Assembly (NCBI GenBank): GCA_025454445.1
Contig: JALOOK010000099.1
Coordinates: 1 to 10,458, forward strand
DNA from: Oscillatoria sp. Prado101
GTDB lineage: Bacteria; Cyanobacteriota; Cyanobacteriia; Cyanobacteriales; Oscillatoriaceae
DNA: 10,458 nt
Direction: 5' to 3'
Made by a program: the position numbers and the translations under genes. Every line of letters begins with the position of its first letter. Within the stretch, counting starts at the first letter, position 1. The notes beneath the pieces are model-generated. The model had not been told where the DNA came from and made no database searches. It was given only the letters and a program-made list of their open reading frames with translations. Shown here piece by piece: positions 1 to 5,673 of the stretch.

Positions 1-96
1 GGCTTCAGCCCAACTACAAACTTTGGGCTTCAGCCCAACTACAAACTTTGGGCTTCAGCCCAACTACAAACTTTGGGCTTCAGCCCAACTACAAAC
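1..96. repeat. 25-bp tandem repeat array, left edge
   Basis: Four head-to-tail copies of a 25-bp unit made of GGGCTTCAGCCC followed by AACTACAAACTTT. Copies lie at 1-24 (first base cut off by the window edge), 25-49, 50-74 and 75-96 (last three bases missing). The GGGCT/AGCCC halves can pair into a small hairpin. There are no unique spacers between units, so it is a simple tandem array and probably continues to the left. A diverged 26-bp relative forms the array at the right edge of the window in the same orientation. The array ends about 80 bp before the preferred thyX start. Confidence 0.95.
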
Positions 97-138
97 ACAA
101 TGGAGCAAGGGAAAACCGATATCGGTAACGTTTTATGG

Positions 139-174
139 GATAATTCATTGCGGTCAGCCAGTAAGGGAAGTGAA
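139..174 (+). promoter_or_regulatory. Possible -10 box and ribosome binding site of thyX
   Basis: GATAAT at 139-144 resembles a -10 box. AAGGGA at 163-168 sits 6 nt before the ATG at 175 and decides that start over the upstream TTG (73) and ATG (100), which have no such site and lie in or beside the repeat array. I could not find a convincing -35 box. A perfect 10-bp palindrome, CCGATATCGG, lies at 116-125, about where a -35 box would be. Confidence 0.35.
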
Positions 175-894
175 ATGGAAAGATTTCGAGTAGAAGTGAT
201 TGCAAAAACGGCCAATCCGAACCAAGTTACTTATGCCGCTCTGCACCAAGACTACAGTGAGGGATTTGTGTTTGACGATCGCGAAAATTGGCCATCAGAG
301 TCACTGTGCGGCGAGCTGATTGTTAAGCGCCTTTTAGCGGGAGAGCGGGGGCATTATGGCCCCTTGGAACATCCCAGTATCGTTTTCAATTGTGGCTACT
401 TCCCCCACAGTGTAATGCAGCAGGTGCGCACACACCGGCTCCTTTCCTTCGATGTTCAATCCAACCGCTATACAGGGAAACGAATCGCAGATGCGGCTCA
501 GGGTTTGAGGGACATTGAGGAAGTTTTTTATTTGCGCCCGGTGGGTTCTTATAGCGACCGGCAGGGAAAACGCTATAATTATACGGAGGAGCTGCGCGAG
601 CGCGACAAAGCGTGGTGTCTGGAAGCGGCTAAACGCTACCAACAGCTGATTGAAGAAGGGATATCAGAAGAACACGCTAGGGGGATTATTCCTTTTGATG
701 TCCGCCAGCACTGGGTGATGTCCATGAATGCCCGATCTCTCATGCATCTGCTGGATTTGCGATCCAAACCCGACGCGCAGCTGGAGTGTCAAAAGCTCTG
801 CGAGCTAATTTGGCCGCATTTCCAGGAGTGGATGCCGGAAGTGGCTGAATGGTATGAAAAAACCAGGCTGAAAAAAGCTCGCTTGGCTCCCTAA
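175..894 (+). CDS. thyX: Flavin-dependent thymidylate synthase ThyX
   Basis: Methylates dUMP to dTMP in the cytoplasm, using methylene-tetrahydrofolate, FAD and NADPH; it replaces ThyA in organisms that lack it. From the ATG at 175 it is 239 aa, a normal family length. The signature region is RTHRLLSFDVQSNRY at residues 85-99, a variant of the ThyX RHRX7S motif. In the dUMP/FAD-binding C-terminal half, DLRSKPDAQLECQKLC (about 194-209) matches the family pattern LR..AQ.E. The reading frame stays open upstream to a TTG at 73 inside the repeat array, and an ATG at 100 is also possible. I prefer 175 because it has a ribosome binding site and the protein starts with conserved-looking sequence. The neighbouring dut and dCMP deaminase genes supply its substrate. 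It is convergent with dut, 35 bp apart. Confidence 0.93.
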   Translation: MERFRVEVIAKTANPNQVTYAALHQDYSEGFVFDDRENWPSESLCGELIVKRLLAGERGHYGPLEHPSIVFNCGYFPHSVMQQVRTHRLLSFDVQSNRYTGKRIADAAQGLRDIEEVFYLRPVGSYSDRQGKRYNYTEELRERDKAWCLEAAKRYQQLIEEGISEEHARGIIPFDVRQHWVMSMNARSLMHLLDLRSKPDAQLECQKLCELIWPHFQEWMPEVAEWYEKTRLKKARLAP

Positions 895-929
895 AAAACG
901 CGGTCTGGAGGAGGCAGAGAAGGCTCTAT

Positions 930-1361
930 TTACAAGCCGGTTGAGCCAAACCCTCTGGCTCCTCTGGAAGTTCCCACCGGCTCCCCACTCCCAACCTCAA
1001 TTTTTGGCCGCAAAACAGGGGCGATAACCATCTGAGCTATTCTCATTCCCTTTGTCACCTGAAAAGCTTCCCTAGAATGATTGATCAGGAGCACTTTGAT
1101 TTCCCCCCTGTAGCCTTCATCAATGGTACCGGGAGTATTGAGTAGAGTTATGCCGTACTTGGTGGCCAGACCGCTCCTGGGCCTGATCTGAGCTTCTGTA
1201 GAGGCGGGTAATTCTATGGCTATGCCGGTGCCTATTAGCTTTCTTTCCCCCGGATGGATGAGGGCATTTTCACAGGCAAATAAATCCATGCCTGAATCTG
1301 TTTCATGGGCGTAACTCGGCACTTGCGAATCTGGGTATAAAAGATGAACCCTCATTGTCAT
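930..1361 (-). CDS. dut: dUTPase (deoxyuridine 5'-triphosphate nucleotidohydrolase)
   Basis: Hydrolyses dUTP to dUMP and pyrophosphate, keeping uracil out of DNA and feeding ThyX. It is 143 aa from the ATG at 1361, the usual size of trimeric dUTPases. All five family motifs are visible: ETDSGMDLFA (20-29), PRSGLATKYGI (61-71), GTIDEGYRGEIKV (78-90), GMRIAQMV (105-112) and the glycine-rich tail RGARGFGSTGL (133-143). D81 in motif 3 aligns with the catalytic aspartate of the family. A second ATG two codons on (1355) is equally plausible, and neither has a clear ribosome binding site. The open frame extends to 1430, but that extra N-terminus (MAKMGCRSTPDKK...) is unlike dUTPases and I leave it out. 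It is transcribed away from the dCMP deaminase gene and towards thyX. Confidence 0.94.
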   Translation of the reverse strand: MTMRVHLLYPDSQVPSYAHETDSGMDLFACENALIHPGERKLIGTGIAIELPASTEAQIRPRSGLATKYGITLLNTPGTIDEGYRGEIKVLLINHSREAFQVTKGMRIAQMVIAPVLRPKIEVGSGEPVGTSRGARGFGSTGL

Positions 1362-1440
1362 GTCTGTTAGCGAGCGTTTGTTCTCTGTGGCCTTTTTGTC
1401 GGGGGTAGACCGGCACCCCATTTTTGCCATCCCTCAGATG

Positions 1441-1468
1441 GTAGAAACGCGACATGTCGCGTCTGTAC
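1441..1468. repeat. 28-bp interrupted palindrome with perfect 16-bp core
   Basis: ACGCGACATGTCGCGT at 1447-1462 is a perfect 16-bp palindrome. The flanks GTAGAA and CTGTAC extend it to 14-bp arms with 12 matches. It lies about 80 bp upstream of the dut start, so it could be an operator, but similar sequences occur as dispersed repeats in cyanobacteria (from memory). No second copy is in the window. Confidence 0.6.
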
Positions 1469-1604
1469 GCGATCCGGGGCGGGCTTTGCCCACCGGCGCG
1501 GGCTCAAGAAGAATAATAGCGTTTTGGGTGGCTTCCGCGCCCCTGGTGCAGGGCACGCCTTCCAAGGAGATAGGCGGCGCGGAGCGCACCCCACTTCAGA
1601 GACG

Positions 1605-1619
1605 AACAGTATAACTGTT
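1605..1619. repeat. Inverted repeat AACAGT-ATA-ACTGTT
   Basis: A perfect 6-bp inverted repeat with a 3-bp centre, about 140 bp upstream of the dCMP deaminase start and 240 bp upstream of dut. It has the size of a dimeric repressor site. I do not recognise it as a known operator, and it does not fit the cyanobacterial LexA or NtcA patterns I know. Confidence 0.35.
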
Positions 1620-1659
1620 TGTAAGAAGTTTTGCCATATTCAACCCTGAGGCACTATAA

Positions 1660-1759
1660 TATAGCGTTTCTCATTCTTTGTGAGGTACTGAGAAACCGGG
1701 TTTCTTTAAGAAACCGGGTTTCTCTTGCAAACACGTTCATCCACCTGAGAAGCACTATA
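1660..1759. repeat. Miniature inverted-repeat element, copy 1 (complete)
   Basis: A 100-bp element with a palindromic core at 1691-1723 and outer ends TATAGCG-TTTCTCA (from 1660) and CTGAGAAGCACTATA (1745-1759). The core consists of two copies of AGAAACCGGGTTTCT separated by TTA. In this copy the left half has G at its centre where the other four copies have C. The left inner arm GTGAGGTACTGAG is shared with copy 5. The reverse complement of the right end matches the left end of copy 2 (TTCTCAG.TGGATGAAC). The element stops 2 bp before the dCMP deaminase ATG. Confidence 0.85.
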
Positions 1760-1761
1760 TC

Positions 1762-2343
1762 ATGCAAAATCCCCCCGAAGCACCTGAACTTTTTCCCCGA
1801 CCGACCTGGGATGAGTATTTCCTGATGCTGGCGAAACTTGCCGCAACTCGCTCGACTTGCCTAGCCTTTCCGGTGGGTGCGGTGATTGTGAAAAATAAGC
1901 AGGTGCTCGCCACCGGCTACAATGGCGCACCGGCAGGATCGGCGCACTGCACGGTGCAGGGATACTGCTATCCGGGATTGAGCAGCTGTGACGCCAGCAA
2001 AACCATGCCGTCTCGCGCTGTTCACGCGGAGGCGAATGCGATAGCGCAAGCGGCAAAACACGGGATTCCCACTGCCGGTGGGAGTATTTACGTCACCTTG
2101 GAACCCTGTCTGTCTTGCTTGAAGTTAATTATTTCAGCCGGCATTCACGAGGTTTTTTACGAAACGCCGTTCAACAGTGGGGGGAGCGCCCAGGTGAGAG
2201 ATTCTTTTATCAGCGAGGGGTTAGTTACCCTCAAACAAATTCAGCTGTCTGAGGAAACAGCCCAAAGAGCGGCTTTGTTTCTGCTAAATCCCACATCTGA
2301 GGCCAGAAAGGAAGACGATCAGCCGGTTAATTTGGGATTTTAG
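1762..2343 (+). CDS. dCMP deaminase (ComEB family)
   Basis: Zinc-dependent deamination of dCMP to dUMP, the substrate of ThyX. It is 193 aa. The cytidine/deoxycytidylate deaminase core is clear: GYNGAP at 52-57, HAE at 88-90 (zinc ligand H88, proton-shuttle E90) and PCLSC at 115-119 (zinc ligands C116 and C119). Extra cysteines at 63, 69 and 76, between the first strand and HAE, are typical of dCMP deaminases, some of which bind a second zinc. The tail after about residue 175 is polar and probably flexible. The start is unusual: the 100-bp palindromic element ends 2 bp before the ATG, so the leader is repeat-derived and there is no convincing ribosome binding site. It is convergent with the CobO-like gene. 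Late-competence ComEB proteins belong to the same family, but nothing here points to competence. Confidence 0.92.
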   Translation: MQNPPEAPELFPRPTWDEYFLMLAKLAATRSTCLAFPVGAVIVKNKQVLATGYNGAPAGSAHCTVQGYCYPGLSSCDASKTMPSRAVHAEANAIAQAAKHGIPTAGGSIYVTLEPCLSCLKLIISAGIHEVFYETPFNSGGSAQVRDSFISEGLVTLKQIQLSEETAQRAALFLLNPTSEARKEDDQPVNLGF

Positions 2344-2344
2344 C

Positions 2345-2490
2345 AACCGCAGATGTACGCAGATAAACGCAGATATAGCGGTTCTCAGTTGGATGAACTA
2401 GGGCCCAGAAACCCGGTTTCTTTAAGAAACCGGGTTTCTCAGGGCTATAGATAATCCAGGAAATTCATCTGCGTTCACCCTTGTGCGGTT
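2345..2490. repeat. Outer inverted repeat enclosing palindromic element copy 2
   Basis: The left arm (2345-2374) starts AACCGC and repeats CGCAGAT three times with a 10-bp period. The right arm (2467-2490) carries ATCTGCGTT and ends GCGGTT, so AACGCAGAT (2366-2374) pairs with ATCTGCGTT and AACCGC with GCGGTT. It fills almost all the space between two convergent genes and encloses the palindromic element, suggesting one repeat inserted into another. It may act as a two-way transcription terminator; there is no clear T-run. Confidence 0.7.
2374..2449. repeat. Miniature inverted-repeat element, copy 2 (one arm shortened)
   Basis: The core at 2407-2439 is a perfect dyad: AGAAACCCGGTTTCTT, one T, then its reverse complement. 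The left end TATAGCGGTTCTCAG (2374-2388) continues into TTGGATGAAC and matches the reverse complement of copy 1's right end, so its arms are inverted relative to copy 1. The right arm is shortened to a stub ending GCTATA at 2444-2449. Confidence 0.85.
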
Positions 2491-2498
2491 CAAAATCC

Positions 2499-3035
2499 CT
2501 ATGGCTGGTGACTGCGGCGGATGTGGGTGATTTGGTCGGCGACTTCCAGAAGCTTGGCCGGCATATCTGGCCCAGTTAAGATGATATCGACGCCAGGGGG
2601 GCGCTTTTCCAAAAAGGCCAGCACTTCAGCTTCTGGGATGAGGCCAAAATTAATCGCTAAGCTCAATTCATCCAGAACCACGAGGTCATATTTGCCCTGA
2701 CACACGACTTTTTGGGTGTGGTGCCACAACTTTTGCAGGGAGGCGGTTTCAAATTCATCCAGCTGGGGGGTGTCGATGCAGCGATCTGTGTCGCAGCGAA
2801 TCCAATCCAAGTGCTGCCCCAGGCGGACGGGACGCTCGTGGCCTTGGCCAATTCCGCCTTTGAGGAACTGAACGACGAGCACCCGCGTGCCCTGACCTGC
2901 CTTCCGCAGGGCTTGGGCCATGACGCTGGTAAAAAAGCTGCGGTGGGTGCCGGTGAAGACTTGCACGAGTCCTTCAACGGTGTAGGGGAGGCGACTGGGA
3001 GTGGTGAGAACTGGAGTTTGTAGCTGTGCGACCAT
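2499..3035 (-). CDS. CobO/BtuR-like corrinoid adenosyltransferase homologue, degenerate P-loop
   Basis: 178 aa. Overall sequence and the Walker B region YDLVVLDELSLAINFGLI (116-133) place it in the CobO/CobA/BtuR family, which transfers the adenosyl group of ATP to cob(I)alamin-type corrinoids. RVLVVQFLKGG (51-61) is also typical. The place where the family has its P-loop (GNGKGKTT) reads TGTHRSFFTS (28-37): no lysine and no GK[ST]. The frame around it is clean, so this is not a frameshift. From memory, cyanobacterial homologues annotated only as 'P-loop NTPase family protein' share this change, which would make it a lineage trait. Whether it still binds ATP or a corrinoid is open. The ATG at 3035 has no strong ribosome binding site. 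It is convergent with the dCMP deaminase gene and divergent from adk. Confidence 0.82.
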   Translation of the reverse strand: MVAQLQTPVLTTPSRLPYTVEGLVQVFTGTHRSFFTSVMAQALRKAGQGTRVLVVQFLKGGIGQGHERPVRLGQHLDWIRCDTDRCIDTPQLDEFETASLQKLWHHTQKVVCQGKYDLVVLDELSLAINFGLIPEAEVLAFLEKRPPGVDIILTGPDMPAKLLEVADQITHIRRSHQP

Positions 3036-3333
3036 AGGGCAACATTGAACGGGTGAGGGGTCTTGATGCTATCTCTGCTTGGGGCAAAAATGGCGGTTGA
3101 GTGATCAGCCGGCAACAACCTGTAGTGTATCTTATCTGAGTCTTGCCCGATATAACACTATATATATAAACGGATCTGTGTCTTTTGGCAGAAAGGGCCA
3201 GCAGCAGTGCCGGTAGGGGGGCGCGGTGTGTGGGGGGCCGGCAGGAGGAAGGCGCGAGGCTTAAAATAATTGGGTCTACCCACACTGCATCCGGCCAATT
3301 CCTGCGGGGTGCGAGGGAAAAAGGAGCTTTTTT
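3036..3333. other. Divergent intergenic region, CobO-like gene / adk
   Basis: 298 bp with no credible gene. An AT-rich stretch at about 3150-3170 (GATATAACACTATATATATA) is a plausible place for -10 boxes. A G-rich tract at 3211-3250 on the + strand has two runs of six G (3216-3221 and 3232-3237) plus shorter runs and lies within the probable adk leader. I see no cobalamin riboswitch here. Confidence 0.5.
3321..3326 (+). promoter_or_regulatory. Ribosome binding site fixing the adk GTG start
   Basis: AAGGAG lies 7 nt before GTG at 3334. This selects the GTG, which gives an N-terminus MRLVILGGPGAGKGT with the P-loop at the normal distance from residue 1. There is no ATG in frame near it. Confidence 0.8.
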
Positions 3334-3897
3334 GTGAGATTGGTAATTTTGGGAGGGCCCGGAGCCGGTAAGGGAACGCAGGCCCATACTCTGTGCTACC
3401 ACCTGAATATCCCCTGGATTTCCACCGGCGAAATCCTGCGACACGCGATTGCGGCGCAAACCGAACTGGGGCGTCTGGCGGAGCCCTATGTAGAAAAAGG
3501 AGAGCTCGTGCCCGATCCAACGATGATCGAATTCATCCGCAAGCGGCTGCAGCTCCCGGATGCGGCGAACGGCTGGCTGCTGGATGGCTACCCCCGCACC
3601 GCTTTCCAAGCGGAGGAGCTGGACTTTTTGCTCGACGAGCTGGGACAGCAGCTGGACTGGGCGATTTGGCTGGATGTCCCTGAAGACATTTTGCTGAGCC
3701 GCTCGATCGCCAGATCGCGCCCTGACGACCAGCCAGAGATCGCCCAGCGCCGGCTGGATTTGTTCCAGGAGCGCACCATTCCCATGCTGGAATACTACGA
3801 CTACCGCCACCGGCTGCTGAAAATCAACGGCAACCAACCGCCTGTGGAGGTGGAGCGGGAGATTTTGAGAGCTTTGAAGGTGGAATTTTCAGTGTGA
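3334..3897 (+). CDS. adk: Adenylate kinase (short type)
   Basis: Interconverts ATP + AMP and 2 ADP in the cytoplasm. It is 187 aa, starting at GTG. Walker A is GGPGAGKGT (7-15), the AMP-binding region has STGEILRHA (30-38), and the family signature appears as GWLLDGYPRT (80-89). The lid is the short form, with no cysteine zinc site; the arginines and aspartates of ARSRPDD (126-132) correspond to the R..R.DD segment. The family is certain. Cyanobacteria usually carry another adk in the ribosomal protein cluster, so this may be a second, specialised copy; UMP/CMP-type specificity cannot be excluded from sequence alone. rph follows 69 bp later on the same strand, so the two may share a transcript. 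Confidence 0.88.
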   Translation: MRLVILGGPGAGKGTQAHTLCYHLNIPWISTGEILRHAIAAQTELGRLAEPYVEKGELVPDPTMIEFIRKRLQLPDAANGWLLDGYPRTAFQAEELDFLLDELGQQLDWAIWLDVPEDILLSRSIARSRPDDQPEIAQRRLDLFQERTIPMLEYYDYRHRLLKINGNQPPVEVEREILRALKVEFSV

Positions 3898-3920
3898 GAT
3901 CAGTGTGAGAGTTTTCACAC
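3890..3920 (+). promoter_or_regulatory. Direct repeat and small hairpin between adk and rph
   Basis: CAGTGTGAGA occurs twice (3890-3899 and 3901-3910), spanning the adk stop codon. The second copy forms a 6-bp stem GTGTGA/TCACAC (3903-3908 with 3915-3920). There is no T-run, so it is a weak candidate for an attenuator or processing site rather than a terminator. Confidence 0.3.
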
Positions 3921-3966
3921 TCGCACCGGCTGCTGTATCCTGGGTAAGAATTTCGAGGCAAGTGTC

Positions 3967-4683
3967 ATGTCTTGGCAGCGTCCTGATGGTCGGCAACCCG
4001 ACGAACTGCGTCCGATTCGTTTTGAGCGCAACTTCACCCGCTTTGCCACTGGTTCGGTTTTGGCGCGGTGCGGGGAAACCCAGGTTCTGTGTACCGTCAC
4101 AGTGCAGCCTGGAGTGCCCAAGTTTTTAGAAGAGACTGGACAGGGCTGGCTGACTGCGGAGTACCGCATGCTCCCCGGGGCGACACCCAAACGCCAAGAG
4201 CGGGAGTTTCTCAAACTGTCTGGCAGGACCCAGGAGATTCAGCGGTTGATTGGGCGCAGCTTGCGGGCGTGTTTGGATATGAAAGCGCTGGGGGAGCGCA
4301 CGGTAATTGTCGATGCGGACGTGCTGCAGGCGGATGCCGGCACCCGCACGACTTCGATCACCGCCGGCTTTGTGGCGCTGGCGGATGCGATGGAAAAACT
4401 GGTGCGACAGGGTGAGCTGGATCGCTCGCCGCTTTGCCATCAGGTGGCTGCTGTTTCGGTGGGGCTGCTGGAGGGCGTGCCGTGCCTGGATCTGAATTAC
4501 CTCGAAGATGTCGCCGCTGACGTGGATTTCAATGTGGCGATGAACGATCAGATGGGCATTATTGAAGTCCAGGGAACGGCTGAAGCCGGCAGTTTTAGCC
4601 GCCCCCAGCTCAATGAGCTTCTGGATTTAGCAGAAAAAGGGATTCAAGAATTGCTGCAAATTCAGCGGGAAGCTTTGCGCTAG
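3967..4683 (+). CDS. rph: Ribonuclease PH
   Basis: Phosphorolytic 3'-to-5' exoribonuclease that trims tRNA precursor ends in the cytoplasm, acting as a hexamer. It is 238 aa, exactly the usual length. Visible marks: RPDGRQPDELRP near the start (5-16), GWLTAEYRMLPGAT (60-73), GRTQEIQRLIGRSLRA (86-101), the phosphate-binding GTRTTSIT (125-132) and CLDLNYLEDVAADVDFNV (173-190), in which D181 and D187 align with the catalytic metal-binding aspartates. One oddity: after SIT the usual GA pair reads AG (ITAGF, 131-135), and the usual cysteine of DCDV is alanine (DADV, 116-119). GAGG (3956-3959) lies 7 nt before the ATG. The stop TAG is partly formed by the palindromic element at 4682. Confidence 0.95.
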   Translation: MSWQRPDGRQPDELRPIRFERNFTRFATGSVLARCGETQVLCTVTVQPGVPKFLEETGQGWLTAEYRMLPGATPKRQEREFLKLSGRTQEIQRLIGRSLRACLDMKALGERTVIVDADVLQADAGTRTTSITAGFVALADAMEKLVRQGELDRSPLCHQVAAVSVGLLEGVPCLDLNYLEDVAADVDFNVAMNDQMGIIEVQGTAEAGSFSRPQLNELLDLAEKGIQELLQIQREALR

Positions 4684-4714
4684 AAACCCGGTTTCTTTAA
4701 GAAACCGGGTTTCT
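4682..4714. repeat. Palindromic element, copy 3 (core only), overlapping the rph stop
   Basis: The 33-bp core alone: AGAAACCCGGTTTCTT, T, then the reverse complement, with no TATAGC ends. Its first two bases are the last two of the rph stop codon (TAG, 4681-4683). It lies between convergent rph and DUF29 genes, so a strong stem would form at both 3' ends. It could protect or terminate the transcripts, but no T-run follows. Confidence 0.85.
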
Positions 4715-4746
4715 GGCACCCTGTGGCATCGTTGCCCTCAATTCCC

Positions 4747-5184
4747 TTACACCAACCTGTACTCTTCCTCAAACACTTCCTCCCAGGAAAGGGAAGTTAA
4801 TTCACAGTCCCTACCCATTTCATCCTCAGCATCTTTCAGGGCTCTGCTCAAGCATATATCCCAGATAGATTCAATAGAATTCCGGTTCAAGCTGGGGACT
4901 TCTTCTTGGATATCTTCAATCTCTTGACGGGCGGAACGAATGGTGATTGCCCAGCTGGAAGTCCGGCGTTCCGGCTGGCACTTCCACTTGATAACATGAC
5001 TCATCAACCGAATTAGCTGGCTTTTGAGCGCCCGCTTTTCTGTTCTTCCCATTGCTTCAATCAGGGCATCTAAACCCTCAGTGGCTTCCATAAACTGTCC
5101 CTCTCCTAAAAGTTGCCGCACGGCTACGGCAGTTTGATAGTGAGAGGAGGCTGCTAGCCACTCCCAATCTTGTTGTGCCGGCAT
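4747..5184 (-). CDS. DUF29 family protein, tandem copy 2
   Basis: 145 aa, a DUF29 protein; the function is unknown but the family is very common in cyanobacteria and often multicopy. Family marks: DWEWLA (7-12), the helical middle EAMGRTEKRALKSQLIRLM (43-61), HVIKWKCQPERR (63-74), SWAITI (77-82) and ARQEIEDIQEEVPSL (84-98). The C-terminus is strongly acidic (LSWEEVFEEEYRLV). It is soluble, with no signal peptide or membrane segment. A strong GGGGAGG (5190-5196) lies 5 nt before the ATG. It is about 80% identical by eye to the gene just upstream and starts 13 nt after that gene's stop, so the two form an operon that arose by tandem duplication. Confidence 0.88.
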   Translation of the reverse strand: MPAQQDWEWLAASSHYQTAVAVRQLLGEGQFMEATEGLDALIEAMGRTEKRALKSQLIRLMSHVIKWKCQPERRTSSWAITIRSARQEIEDIQEEVPSLNRNSIESIWDICLSRALKDAEDEMGRDCELTSLSWEEVFEEEYRLV

Positions 5185-5197
5185 GGCGACCTCCCCT

Positions 5198-5644
5198 TCA
5201 ATTCCGCTGCACTAAGGTGTACTCTTCCTCAAACACTTCCTCCCAGGAAAGGGAAGTTAGCTCACACTCCCTATCCATTTCCATCTCAGCTTCTCTCACA
5301 GCTCTAATCAAGCATTTATCCCAGATTGATTCAAGATAATCCCGGTTTAAGCTAGGGACTTCCTCTTGGACATCTTCAATCTCTTGACGGGCGGAGAGAA
5401 TGGTTATAGCCCAGCTGGAGCACCGGCGTTCCGGCTGGCACTTCCACTTGATAACATGACTCATCAGCCGAATTAGCTGGCTTTTGAGCGCCAGTTTTTT
5501 GGATTTTCCCATTGATTCAATTAGTGCGTAGAGTCCCTCGCTGGCTTCCATCCACTTTCCCTCCTGCAAGAGTTGCTGGACTGCGACTGCAGTTTGATAC
5601 TCAGATCCGGCTGCTAGCCACTCCCAATCTTGTTGTGCCGGCAT
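5198..5644 (-). CDS. DUF29 family protein, tandem copy 1
   Basis: 148 aa from the ATG at 5644, chosen because GAGGAG (5651-5656) lies 6 nt upstream. An in-frame ATG at 5668 would add eight residues but overlaps the ribosome binding site. It has the same DUF29 architecture as its neighbour, with identical blocks ALKSQLIRLMSHVIKWKC and SLSWEEVFEEEY. Differences cluster at residues 27-51 and 101-122, and this copy has a three-residue extension, QRN. It is the first gene of the two-gene minus-strand operon, with a plausible promoter just upstream. No toxin, antitoxin or nuclease motif is visible. Function unknown. Confidence 0.88.
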   Translation of the reverse strand: MPAQQDWEWLAAGSEYQTAVAVQQLLQEGKWMEASEGLYALIESMGKSKKLALKSQLIRLMSHVIKWKCQPERRCSSWAITILSARQEIEDVQEEVPSLNRDYLESIWDKCLIRAVREAEMEMDRECELTSLSWEEVFEEEYTLVQRN

Positions 5645-5673
5645 TGCTATCTCCTCATGGTTGCCCATATTCT

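Larger units (their letters stand above)
1362..1659. other. Intergenic region between dut and the dCMP deaminase gene
   Basis: Divergent upstream region of two nucleotide-metabolism genes. The open frames across it in both directions have no recognisable similarity and an unnatural composition, so I call no gene. It holds two inverted repeats listed separately (1441-1468 and 1605-1619). Positions 1646-1658 (CTGAGGCACTATA) resemble the right end of the palindromic element that begins at 1660 and may be a leftover end of a second copy. Confidence 0.6.

Noticed and set aside
1..96. Regular 25-bp repeats as a CRISPR array
   Set aside because: The units abut directly with no unique spacers and there are no cas genes. 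The same holds for 10318-10458.
73..174. Longer ThyX starting at TTG 73 or ATG 100
   Set aside because: The extra residues come from the repeat array or from sequence unlike ThyX, and the only good ribosome binding site precedes ATG 175.
1362..1430. dUTPase N-terminal extension to ATG 1430
   Set aside because: The added residues are unlike any dUTPase, and the internal start gives the normal family length.
1360..1614. 84-codon open frame on + between dut and the dCMP deaminase gene
   Set aside because: No recognisable similarity, no ribosome binding site, arginine/proline-rich composition typical of a GC-rich shadow, and it overlaps dut.
3211..3250. G-quadruplex regulating adk
   Set aside because: There are only two long G runs, with uneven spacing and too few proper tracts, so I did not raise it to a finding.
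2345..3333. Cobalamin riboswitch near the CobO-like gene
   Set aside because: No B12-box sequence or suitable long structured leader was seen in front of the gene.
2974..3837. Long minus-strand frame opposite adk
   Set aside because: It is antisense to a certain adenylate kinase gene and its translation matches nothing I know.
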